DNA of 64,000 nucleotides, from positions 1 through 64,000 of the forward strand of contig JAFXFO010000027.1 in assembly GCA_017520425.1 (NCBI GenBank), written 5' to 3'. Source of the stretch: Lachnospiraceae bacterium. Lineage in GTDB: Bacteria > Bacillota > Clostridia > Lachnospirales > Lachnospiraceae. Both the position numbers and the translations under genes were made by a program. Every line of letters begins with the position of its first letter. Position 1 is the stretch's first letter. The notes below the pieces were generated by a model. That model saw only the letters and a list, made by a program, of their open reading frames with translations, was not told where the DNA came from and searched no databases. Of this stretch, positions 33,101 to 42,158 are shown piece by piece.

Positions 33101-34600
33101 GGAAGTATGATGGGAGAGATGTCAGGATCGGGCGGCACTAATCTGGATGTGGCTATCAAGGCAGTCAATGTGGCTGTGGATAATCTGCGGGACAAGGACT
33201 ATGTAGGTGTTCTTACCTTTGATGACGGCTATGACTGGCAGGTGGAAATTACCACGGCGGATGCAAGACAGTCCATTAAGGAGAGTGTCAAGAAAATCGA
33301 AGCCGGCGGTGGCACTACCATAAAACCGGCCTTGTTTGAGGCATATGATAAAATTGCAAAGAGTAATGCAGCCGTAAAGCATGTAATATTATTGACGGAT
33401 GGTATGGGAGAGACTACCAACTATCAGGATGTAATCAATGCATTCAGTAACAGCGGTATTACACTTTCCACAGTTGCCGTAGGAGAGGGCTCAGATAAAC
33501 AGCTTTTGGAAAACCTGGCAGATAAATGCGGCGGAAGATATTATTATTCAGACTTGTCTTCCGACATTCCCAAGATTTTTGCCAGAGAGGTATTCTTAGG
33601 CGGAGACAGCTTCCTGCAAAACGGTGATTTTTCACTAATGGTACGAAGCGGTCATGAACTGACCAAGGAACTTTTTACGCAGGGTTGGCCCTATGTATAC
33701 GGTTATGTGGCGGCAACCCCCAAAGCAGCATCATCTTCTGTAATTGCAGTGGCCGGAAAGGACGATCCTTTACTGACCGTGTGGCAGTATGGTCTGGGTA
33801 GGTCAGTGGCATGGAACAGTGATGTGACAGGTGAATGGACGGCAGCCTTTGAAGGAAAAGAGGATTATGTACAGCTTTGGAAGCGTGTGATTGATTATTC
33901 CGCAGGAAACGCAGATATGGGCGAGGATCGTGTGAATGTGGTAACTGCTGAGGGTGTCACCGAAATCATGTACGAAGCAAGGGATTACGGAACAGAAACA
34001 GAAATCATCACTACCGTAATAGGGCCGGATGGAGAATCCTCGGAAGTAAAACTTTTTGCAACCGCACCCGGCAAATATAAGGCCCAGCTTCCCACGGGAC
34101 AAACCGGCATGTATCATTTGAACGTACGCAGGCAGGAAAATGGTGAGATTAGTAATTATATGATTACAGCTGCTGCTGTGCAGTTTTCGGATGAATATAA
34201 ATTTGATGTGGATACTAAGAATTATCTACAGTTTATTACAGCCTGCGGAAAAGTGATCTCCGAAGATGAGTACTTGTGGAATAAAATAACTGCCGGTACC
34301 ACGGGAATGCGTTCTATAACCAACTATTTGATTGGTCTGGGGTTAATCCTTTTCCTGGCTGATGTGGCGATGAGAAGGTTTCAATATGTACCTAAAAGGA
34401 AAGCCGGAAAGCCGAAAGCGGAAGCATTTGTACGGGAGAATGAGCAGAGAATCATGTCTGATGATACGATTGTGATAGAACCCAAACCGGAGGAGAAGGT
34501 TTCAAAACCTAAGGAAAGAGCAAGTAAATCAAAGAAACAAGCAACACAATCCTTAGATACCTCCTCGCTTCTTAAGAAAAAAGATGAACGAAATATCTAA
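30170..34600 (+). CDS. Giant BatA-like protein with several von Willebrand A regions
   Basis: 1476-residue membrane protein. The N-terminus has the BatA pattern: helix at about 7-24, then LKPKGEDYEISSNLLW, a helix near 65-80 and a first VWA-like segment (IILMDTGASM near 92). Helices near 565-585 and 595-615 introduce a second VWA region (VFLVDLSNSNRAH, about 629). A GATase1-like part follows (VLVISDRN near 854, CGFICCGGEDS near 930), then a canonical VWA with complete MIDAS MVVDHSGSMMG near 973. A C-terminal helix at about 1385-1403 and a basic tail end the protein. It looks like a BatA protein fused to a YegL/GATase-VWA protein; in other genomes these may be separate genes. Last gene of the operon. 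Confidence 0.88.
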   Translation: MIFESLWPLIFLLAVPIIIILYLLKPKGEDYEISSNLLWTKILKNQQSKTFFEKFVHNILMYLQILIVLLLILALMSPFIRMEGKSGGRKIILMDTGASMQHKSANGKTRLEEAVKLAEEYIRTMGNTKVSIVAEDGCETRLLAVDSTDKAQLLRILQNLSCSDGGSSLLEAQSILNNLAGETEEEAADLLVFTDGSGADDFETLKSAGAKELYVVGDKVSNLANEYTVYTEREDGLFDVLVSITNYSDSGASCDVGIYGEDNQLLLLKAMEWKPSENKVCLMEGLEWQGEWIRTELTGITFTDGAKDSLAADDTSYAVKNKGNLIRGLLVGEGNTFLEKAYQAVTGESITKSVSVEANPNDSYNVVIYDAGQSEAMQTGNRLVFGDAYLSSSGTLEHVVLNMTACELTSGLTDFNIGVNKAYCFDLPEGAKSFLECDGKTVGYYRNTEESREIVVGFDIRESDFPLRAEFPVFLANAMIYLSDTSWLATDVYYAGEELAIQPWAEPEEGTVPTNLKKAGCYELGNEAYREAYVVRFQTATESDGRKTAESVTGDSGFKQMKVRQTLRNLFLILVLIVLVAEWVIYVKQMRYKGKFYLVWRVAVTLCVVLALLGLKLPMGSNRTATVFLVDLSNSNRAHLEEAKSYLKDMVEEMPAGNSYGIVTFGNDVQVEQFVTADKKYVELMTLPEKTATNYEEAIAKGLSMIPENAKGRLVILTDGKETKGDIGRMTQAVMSSHTEVLTLLYEDEAVQDAYIEQVTLPAYLHPGDKYAVNITVESNYDTDAVLELYHGSNQTGTHSVHLNKGRNHFVIHETVSEEAVNTMESLRVQVKAEGDGCEENNSYNAFSVVESLPKVLVISDRNTDVTNFSGILQAAGCDYSVVSAFNAPATIQDMLAYKSIVLVDTYIDDLPQGFLDNLEAYVKDYGCGFICCGGEDSFALGGYRDTVIETVLPVDMELRNMNEAPSMAMVMVVDHSGSMMGEMSGSGGTNLDVAIKAVNVAVDNLRDKDYVGVLTFDDGYDWQVEITTADARQSIKESVKKIEAGGGTTIKPALFEAYDKIAKSNAAVKHVILLTDGMGETTNYQDVINAFSNSGITLSTVAVGEGSDKQLLENLADKCGGRYYYSDLSSDIPKIFAREVFLGGDSFLQNGDFSLMVRSGHELTKELFTQGWPYVYGYVAATPKAASSSVIAVAGKDDPLLTVWQYGLGRSVAWNSDVTGEWTAAFEGKEDYVQLWKRVIDYSAGNADMGEDRVNVVTAEGVTEIMYEARDYGTETEIITTVIGPDGESSEVKLFATAPGKYKAQLPTGQTGMYHLNVRRQENGEISNYMITAAAVQFSDEYKFDVDTKNYLQFITACGKVISEDEYLWNKITAGTTGMRSITNYLIGLGLILFLADVAMRRFQYVPKRKAGKPKAEAFVRENEQRIMSDDTIVIEPKPEEKVSKPKERASKSKKQATQSLDTSSLLKKKDERNI

Positions 34601-34603
34601 AAT

Positions 34604-34635
34604 AAAACCGGGATGGTCGTGACCATCCCGGTTTT
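34604..34635 (+). terminator. Bidirectional terminator between the VWA and PBP genes
   Basis: Fifteen-pair perfect palindrome AAAACCGGGATGGTC/GACCATCCCGGTTTT. The two convergent genes end on either side, so it can serve both. Confidence 0.92.
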
Positions 34636-34655
34636 GATTTTCTTCTGAATTTCAG

Positions 34656-37346
34656 TTATTGAGGTTGTTGCTGCTGCATCTGTTGTTGTGCATTTAATAC
34701 TTCCTGAATACGGATATTCAGTTCTTCCTGCTGTATCTGCAAAATCACCGGATAATCGGGATTCAGGAAGAATTCTGCATTATGCTGGCACATATTGGAG
34801 GTTTTGGGCATCTGGTACACGATGGTGCCATCCGGTTGTTCAATAGGTATTTCAGAACCCTTATGCAAGGACTCGTGTTCTACCGGAGTCATAAGCCATG
34901 AGCCGGTGTACTGGAAAGGACACTCGGCGGTGGCAATCAGATTGTCATAGGCACAAATCTGTCCGTAATAATGCACATCACAAAGTTCCATAGGAATGGT
35001 ATCCTCTTCAAAGTATTCCGTTACGATACATGCAGGATCGCAAGTGTCCGGGTTGGGAAGCTTTCCGGAAAGCTTACATATTTCCGCTTCCACAATACCG
35101 GTAGGAATCTCAAAATCCTGGTCTGGAAGGTTCTCATGCACGGATTTCATTACATTACGCCAAATGTTTTTGGCAATATTGGTTTCCTGGTTAACACCGC
35201 TGGAAATCATCTTGTGATTGTTGTCATAACCTGCCCAGGTAGAACAGGTGTAGTAGGGGGTATAGCCTGCAAACCATACGTCCACATTGCTGGAGGTCGT
35301 ACCGGTCTTACCGGCAATAGCCATAGTATTACTAAAACGGACACGGGTACCGGTTCCTTTGGTAACTACATCCCTCATGGCATCCGTTAACAGGAAAGCA
35401 GTGGTTTCTTTGATAACCTGCTTTGTTTTCGGAGTTCTGTTATCTAAGAGAATTCTGCCATCCGAAGTTTCCACTGTTTTGTACAGTCGGGGCTTGGTAT
35501 AAATACCGCCGTTGGCAATGGATGCATATGCTGCCGTCAATTCTTCGTTGGATACACCGGTGGTAATACCGCCAAGAGCCAGAGGCTGCTGCGCATCATA
35601 GAAAAGCTGACCGTTCACTTCCTTGCCGTTAGCCAATTGCTTGAAACCAAAATTCTCTGCATAATCAAAGCCCAATCTGGGAGTGATTTGTGTCAATGTC
35701 TTTACTGCTACAATATTTAAGGATTGCTCAATACCATACCGGATACTGCAGAGACCCTTGTATTTGGTCTCGTCATACCAGTTGCTGACTGCTTTTCCGT
35801 CATCGTAGAAGAAAGGAGCATCGTTGTATACGTTGGCAAGAGTAAGTCCGGCACTATCCAGCGCAGGTGCATAGGCAGCTAACACTTTAAAGGTGGAACC
35901 GGGCTGACGATAAGAGCCGGTAGCACGGTTAAAGGTTAATCGTCCTTCCTTAGGACCGCGTCCGCCGGACATGGCAGCAACATAGCCTGTTTTCTGATCC
36001 ATGATATATACGGAAACCTGGGGCTGAACTGTGGTACGGATTCGTTCTACATATTCGTCCCCTTCCTGCAATAAAGCGGCTTTGTATTCTTCAAATTTGG
36101 CCTGTGCCTCCTCCGGACTGTCGAACAGTAAATCGAAATTAGGCTCACCATTGTTTTTAAAGTAGAGAGTCATCATTTCCTTACTGTAATTCTGTGTCAC
36201 ACCGTCTTTGCTTGTGATGGTCAATGCACAGTCTAATTCGTATTGGACATAATCCGGATAATTCTCCGGGTTGTTTACTTCATAATCTACAATGGCCTGA
36301 ATCTTCGGATCCATGGTGGACATAATACGGAGCCCGCCGGAATATAAAAGCTGGTCTACCTGGGATTCCGTATACAATCCGGTTGCCAGTAAATCCTCAC
36401 GCACATCATAGGTGAGGGCATCTACAAAGTAGCTGCTGGAGGTATTGTTTTCCAAAAAGTCTACATTATGTCTTTCGATGCGCTCATAAACATTATCAGC
36501 CATGGCTTCGTCATATTCTGCTTGAGTAATAAACTCAAATTTCAGCATGTATTCCAAACATTTTGCTCTACGCTCAGCATTTTTTTCGGGATGGCTGATG
36601 GGGTTATATTTGGAAGGATTCTGGGTAATAACCGCAATAGTAGCGGATTCGGAAATGGTCAGTGCACTGACTGATTTGCCGAAATAACGCTGGGCAGCGG
36701 CTTCCACACCCAAGGTGTTCTGACCCAGGTTGATGGTATTCATGTAGCTTTCCAGAATTTCTTCCTTGGACATAACCTTTGACAGCTCAATGGCCAGGTA
36801 TTGTTCCTGCAATTTACGTTTTACGGATTTGATGATATTACCATCTTCTTCCATCCAGCCCGTAAAAATACGGTTCTTTAAAAGCTGCTGGGTGATGGTA
36901 CTTGCACCCTGCTGTTCATCGCCCATGGTCTTAAGGAACTGATATCCGGCACGGAGAATACCCATGAAGTCCACGCCGTTATGCTCATAAAAACGTTCGT
37001 CTTCAATGGCTACCACAGCATCTGCCATGTGTTTGGGAATCTGCTCCATTTTTACTAAAATACGGTTGGAATTGGCAGCTACCAGTTCGTCGATTTTATT
37101 GCCTTCTATGTCATATACAAAAGTAGCTTCTTCCGTGGATGCCAGCTGTGCTGTGGTAATGGGGGGCGTAGAAGCCAGTATACCATTGTACATACCCAAA
37201 GCTGCCGCAATGCCCCAAACTACGATGCCGATAAAGGCAGTGATGAGAAGCATGACCAGTGTAAGCAACAGTTTACGACCGAATTTGCCGCCTTTTGCGT
37301 TAAGGGCACGTTGCTTTGCCTGAATCCCTTTTTGTGTAAAATTCAT
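34656..37346 (-). CDS. Class A penicillin-binding protein (transglycosylase/transpeptidase)
   Basis: Bifunctional cell wall polymerase of 896 residues. A basic cytoplasmic start and a membrane helix at about 26-50 are followed by the GT51 glycosyltransferase with EDERFYEHNGVD near residue 114 and QLLKNRIF. The transpeptidase has the active Ser in GSTFK near 484, SLN in EQSLNIV and KTGT near 679. A C-terminal domain with four cysteines and a poly-Gln end (QQMQQQQ) follows. AAGGAG precedes the ATG. An extended -10 TGGTATAAT lies upstream on the minus strand at 37403-37411. All catalytic residues are intact; it is closest to PBP1A/PonA types. Confidence 0.95.
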   Translation of the reverse strand: MNFTQKGIQAKQRALNAKGGKFGRKLLLTLVMLLITAFIGIVVWGIAAALGMYNGILASTPPITTAQLASTEEATFVYDIEGNKIDELVAANSNRILVKMEQIPKHMADAVVAIEDERFYEHNGVDFMGILRAGYQFLKTMGDEQQGASTITQQLLKNRIFTGWMEEDGNIIKSVKRKLQEQYLAIELSKVMSKEEILESYMNTINLGQNTLGVEAAAQRYFGKSVSALTISESATIAVITQNPSKYNPISHPEKNAERRAKCLEYMLKFEFITQAEYDEAMADNVYERIERHNVDFLENNTSSSYFVDALTYDVREDLLATGLYTESQVDQLLYSGGLRIMSTMDPKIQAIVDYEVNNPENYPDYVQYELDCALTITSKDGVTQNYSKEMMTLYFKNNGEPNFDLLFDSPEEAQAKFEEYKAALLQEGDEYVERIRTTVQPQVSVYIMDQKTGYVAAMSGGRGPKEGRLTFNRATGSYRQPGSTFKVLAAYAPALDSAGLTLANVYNDAPFFYDDGKAVSNWYDETKYKGLCSIRYGIEQSLNIVAVKTLTQITPRLGFDYAENFGFKQLANGKEVNGQLFYDAQQPLALGGITTGVSNEELTAAYASIANGGIYTKPRLYKTVETSDGRILLDNRTPKTKQVIKETTAFLLTDAMRDVVTKGTGTRVRFSNTMAIAGKTGTTSSNVDVWFAGYTPYYTCSTWAGYDNNHKMISSGVNQETNIAKNIWRNVMKSVHENLPDQDFEIPTGIVEAEICKLSGKLPNPDTCDPACIVTEYFEEDTIPMELCDVHYYGQICAYDNLIATAECPFQYTGSWLMTPVEHESLHKGSEIPIEQPDGTIVYQMPKTSNMCQHNAEFFLNPDYPVILQIQQEELNIRIQEVLNAQQQMQQQQPQ

Positions 37347-37552
37347 AATAACTCCTTCTTTCTATATGAAAAAATGATATGGTCTAAATTTATATCCCAA
37401 TTATTATACCAAATAATCCTATGTAAATAAAGATTTATTTTGTTTATTAAGAATTGTTCACGAAAACTTCAGATTTATTCGGTTTTTCTTCCAAACTTTG
37501 TGTTTTTCGTATATACTATATAAGTACAAAGGATGAAAGGCCGTAAAAAATT

Positions 37553-38206
37553 ATGGAAAAGAATCAGTTACAATCCTATCGCGTGCTTTTAGAAGGCGGA
37601 GAGGGCGAGATTGTGGAGAAGAAGTCACGCTTTATTGCTACTGTGCGACGCGTGGAGACGGAAGAGGAAGCCATTGCTTTTATAGAAGAGATGAAAAAGA
37701 AATATTGGGACGCCAGACATAATTGCAGTGCGTTTGTGATAGGTACCAGAGGGGAGTTGACCAGATGCAGTGATGACGGGGAACCAAGCGGTACGGCAGG
37801 CCGTCCTATGCTTGAGGTATTGTTGGGGGAAGGGGTCCGAAACATTGCAGTAGTGGTAACACGTTATTTCGGCGGTGTGCTTTTGGGGACCGGTGGATTG
37901 GTGAGAGCTTATACCCAGGCAGTGAAGGAAGGATTGAGTCATTGCAGTGTGGGGACCATGGTGCATGGCTATGATGTGCTTCTGAATACGGATTACAACG
38001 GAATCGGCAAGGTGCTGTATCTGTTGGGGCAGTACGGTCTGGAGCCTGCGGACAGTGATTACGGAGTGGATGTGACGTTACAGCTTCAGATAGCGGATGA
38101 ACAGGCAGAGCGTTTAAAAAAAGAGCTTACAGAAGCCACCAGCGGTAAAATCGGCTGGGAAGTATTGGATGAACAATATTTTGTGCAAAAAGAAAATAAA
38201 AAATAA
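37553..38206 (+). CDS. YigZ/IMPACT-family protein
   Basis: 217-residue cytoplasmic protein. The N-terminal IMPACT/UPF0029 domain has KKSRFIATV, a WDARHNCSAF strand, CSDDGEPSGTAGRPML and RYFGGVLLGTGGLVRAY, which is the family hallmark. A smaller ferredoxin-like domain with YNGIGKVLYLL follows. The family has been linked to translation or proline-peptide handling, but its biochemical role is not settled. It is monocistronic, with a TATACT-like -10 near 37512 and its own stop followed by an A/T-rich gap. Confidence 0.92.
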   Translation: MEKNQLQSYRVLLEGGEGEIVEKKSRFIATVRRVETEEEAIAFIEEMKKKYWDARHNCSAFVIGTRGELTRCSDDGEPSGTAGRPMLEVLLGEGVRNIAVVVTRYFGGVLLGTGGLVRAYTQAVKEGLSHCSVGTMVHGYDVLLNTDYNGIGKVLYLLGQYGLEPADSDYGVDVTLQLQIADEQAERLKKELTEATSGKIGWEVLDEQYFVQKENKK

Positions 38207-38280
38207 TTTTACTTTTGTCGAAAAAAAAGTTAAAATAGAAGTGGCGGTTTTTGAATAAAATAGAAAAAGGGAAACATATT

Positions 38281-39138
38281 ATGGAAGAGAGGGAATTCCT
38301 ACCGGAAATTGAAGACTTAAATCCTACATTCCTGTTTACATGGAAGGGGACCAGGCAGCAGTCAGAGGAGAGATATCATAGTCATGATTATCTGGAGATG
38401 GCCTTTGTAATGTCCGGTAGCGGAAAATATCATATTGATGATGTCATATATGATGTAAAAGAAGGGGATTTTTTGATTTTCAATCCCGGTGTGAAGCATC
38501 AGGCTTTGATGGATGAGGCCAGTGATGTGCCGACTACGGAATTTTTTGTGGGATGCACGGATTTTCAATTAAAGGGTTTCGAAAAGAATGTGATGCCCTT
38601 GGAGGATGGCGGACATATTCTTCACACAACAGGCGATTTACGACAGAAGCTTTTTAAGATTTGTTCGTCCATGGATGCGGAAAAGGAGCTGGGGGGCTAT
38701 GCCAGGTATTTTGTGATGAAGGCTTATCTGATGCAATTGCTGGTATATATTATCCGTTCCCAGCGGCCAAAGCCGGTTATGGTTTCAGGCGGATATAGCT
38801 TTGACCCGGTTAATAAAAAGTATGTGGTAGAGCAGATTGTAAACTATTTTGAGGAACATTATAGTGAAAAAATATCCCTGGATAGTATTGCAGAGAATAT
38901 GTATCTGAGTACTTTTTACATTTCCAAGATATTTAAGAGTGAGACGGGGGATGCACCTATTCGTCATTTGATTAATATCCGTTTGGAAAAGGCTAAAGAG
39001 ATTATTGAACAGATACCGGGGCTTAGTATTAAGGAAGTTGCTGCAAAAGTAGGATACGAGGATGTGTATCATTTCAGTAAGCAGTTTAAAAAACATTATG
39101 GGGTATCACCTTCGCAGGTCAAGGTGGCGAAGGTTTAA
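38281..39138 (+). CDS. AraC-family transcriptional regulator
   Basis: 285-residue regulator. The N-terminal cupin has YHSHDYLEMAFVMSG with the two ligand-facing histidines, DVKEGDFLIFNPG and VKHQA. The C-terminal domain (about 185-285) has the two helix-turn-helix units YLSTFYISKIFKSETG and VAAKVGYEDVYHFSKQFKK of AraC regulators. The ATG at 38281 follows AAAAAGGG; a TTG at 38251 would add ten residues without a site. The cupin suggests a sugar-type effector. It is followed 12 bases later by the DUF1905/C39 fusion gene, probably co-transcribed. Confidence 0.92.
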   Translation: MEEREFLPEIEDLNPTFLFTWKGTRQQSEERYHSHDYLEMAFVMSGSGKYHIDDVIYDVKEGDFLIFNPGVKHQALMDEASDVPTTEFFVGCTDFQLKGFEKNVMPLEDGGHILHTTGDLRQKLFKICSSMDAEKELGGYARYFVMKAYLMQLLVYIIRSQRPKPVMVSGGYSFDPVNKKYVVEQIVNYFEEHYSEKISLDSIAENMYLSTFYISKIFKSETGDAPIRHLINIRLEKAKEIIEQIPGLSIKEVAAKVGYEDVYHFSKQFKKHYGVSPSQVKVAKV

Positions 39139-39149
39139 CGGAGGTATGA

Positions 39150-39818
39150 ATGAGATATTTTTTTGAATCAACAGTGGAGAAAAGCGATAAGGGATATATG
39201 ATTCAGATTCCCTTCAATGTATGGGAGGTTTGTAAGCAGAGAGATGTGATACAGGCCGATGTGGTTTTGGACAATTCCATCATTGCCTGTGAACTTTTGC
39301 CCAAAGAAAAAGGCAATTACGAGATTCATATTTATGATGAAGACGCAGTAAAGGTAGAGCTGAATAAGACACATAAGATTTTGTTGCATGTAACAGGCAG
39401 TATCATAAAAATGGATCAGAATAGTCCTTACAGTTTTGATAAGCCCATACGAAAGATTGACAGTATGCAGGTGATTATCCAGCCGGAGGATGGTTTGTGC
39501 GGACAAGCCTGTGTGGCAATGTTAGCAGGTGTAACCATTGCAGAGGTTATCAGTGTAATGGACTGCAGAGAATGGCAGGCTACCATGGGGCGTGTGATTT
39601 CGGCACTTAATTATTACGGAATCGACCATTCTGACGTTATTGTTTATACGGAAGGAAGGGATGCCGTGCTTCCTAAGTGCTGTGTTATGATGGAGAAAAT
39701 GGGCCGCTTCTGTCACTATCTGATTTACTTTGACGGCAAGTATTATGATTCTAATCTTGGCGTATTGGATGAGTATGATATGAGCAAGTTGCAGGGGTAT
39801 TTGGAAATCAAGTGCTAA
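39150..39818 (+). CDS. DUF1905 domain fused to a C39/papain-like cysteine peptidase domain
   Basis: 222-residue cytoplasmic protein. Residues about 1-90 match DUF1905 (FFESTVEKSDKGYMIQIPF start, a small beta barrel of unknown role). From about 110 the protein has the papain-like pattern DGLCGQACVAML with a likely catalytic cysteine, then CHYLIYFDGKYYDSNLG with the His and Asp positions, as in C39-like peptidases. No signal peptide or transporter is present, so it would act inside the cell. CGGAGG precedes the ATG. The fusion is seen directly; the peptidase activity is inferred from motif order only. Confidence 0.75.
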   Translation: MRYFFESTVEKSDKGYMIQIPFNVWEVCKQRDVIQADVVLDNSIIACELLPKEKGNYEIHIYDEDAVKVELNKTHKILLHVTGSIIKMDQNSPYSFDKPIRKIDSMQVIIQPEDGLCGQACVAMLAGVTIAEVISVMDCREWQATMGRVISALNYYGIDHSDVIVYTEGRDAVLPKCCVMMEKMGRFCHYLIYFDGKYYDSNLGVLDEYDMSKLQGYLEIKC

Positions 39819-39831
39819 CTATTCAGAGCCC

Positions 39832-39875
39832 TAAACCACCGTTTCTGATAGGAAACGGTGGTTTATTCTTTTTTT
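39832..39875 (+). terminator. Terminator after the DUF1905/C39 gene
   Basis: Fourteen-pair stem TAAACCACCGTTTC/GAAACGGTGGTTTA with a six-base loop and a long T run. Confidence 0.93.
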
Positions 39876-39897
39876 AGAATTTTTTGAGAGTAATCTA

Positions 39898-39926
39898 TTT
39901 ACAAATCATGGCATATCATGTAATAT
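39898..39926 (+). promoter_or_regulatory. groESL promoter
   Basis: TTTACA at 39898-39903, 17-bp spacer, TAATAT at 39921-39926, immediately upstream of the CIRCE operator. Confidence 0.8.
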
Positions 39927-39938
39927 ATGTTTCGTGAG

Positions 39939-39965
39939 TTAGCACTCTGGTGATGAGAGTGCTAA
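39939..39965 (+). promoter_or_regulatory. CIRCE operator (HrcA binding site)
   Basis: TTAGCACTC, nine bases, GAGTGCTAA: a perfect match to the CIRCE consensus. The heat-shock repressor HrcA binds this inverted repeat and represses groESL when GroEL is free. Confidence 0.98.
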
Positions 39966-40005
39966 CGTAAGAAGGATAAAGTAGATATAACAGGAGGCAA
40001 TTCAT

Positions 40006-40293
40006 ATGAGATTAGTACCTTTGGGTGACAGAATCGTATTAAAGCAGTTAGTAGCTGAAGAAACAACCAAGTCCGGTATCGTTCTTCCCGGACAGAATAA
40101 GGAAAAGCCCCAGCAGGCAGAGGTAGTTGCTGTCGGACCCGGTGGAATGGTAGACGGCAAGGAAGTAAAGATGGAAGTGAAAGTAGGCGACCAGGTAATT
40201 TACTCCAAGTATGCTGGTACCGAAGTGAAGCTGGATGAGGAAGAATATATCATCGTAAAGCAGAATGACGTATTGGCAATCGTAAGCAAATAA
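40006..40293 (+). CDS. groES: Co-chaperonin GroES
   Basis: 95-residue GroES ring subunit that caps GroEL. It starts MRLVPLGDRIVLKQ, has the mobile loop TTKSGIVLPG, and ends KQNDVLAIVSK, all in family register. AGGAGG lies ahead of the ATG. It is the first gene behind the CIRCE operator and 15 bases before groEL. Confidence 0.98.
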   Translation: MRLVPLGDRIVLKQLVAEETTKSGIVLPGQNKEKPQQAEVVAVGPGGMVDGKEVKMEVKVGDQVIYSKYAGTEVKLDEEEYIIVKQNDVLAIVSK

Positions 40294-40302
40294 AGGAGAT
40301 AG

Positions 40303-41928
<1,626 letters not shown>

Positions 41929-41946
41929 AATAGTCTAATAAATGCG

Positions 41947-41979
41947 AACTCCCGGTTACGAAAGTGACCGGGAGTTTTT
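41947..41979 (+). terminator. groESL terminator
   Basis: Ten-pair stem AACTCCCGGT/ACCGGGAGTT with loop and T run, shortly after the groEL stop. Confidence 0.93.
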
Positions 41980-42039
41980 GGTGTGAAAAAAATTAAAAAT
42001 TTTTCAAAAAAAATGAAACTTATTTGAGACTTGCTGTGT

Positions 42040-42158
42040 ATTATGTGTGTAAGGGACGAGGGGGAGAGGTAACTTACCTAAGAAACACGCATTTTTTATG
42101 AGGGGTGCGGAACTTACGTCCCGATAAAATATTTTATATTATCAGGAGGAAAAGAAAA
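42040..42158 (+). other. Leader of the repeat-protein gene with possible RNA structure
   Basis: The gap after groEL contains a G-rich stretch GGGACGAGGGGGAGAGG, a small AGGTA/TACCT hairpin and a distal CGTCCC that can close GGGACG over about 70 bases. No known riboswitch class was recognised. A GGAGG ribosome site ends it. Confidence 0.35.
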
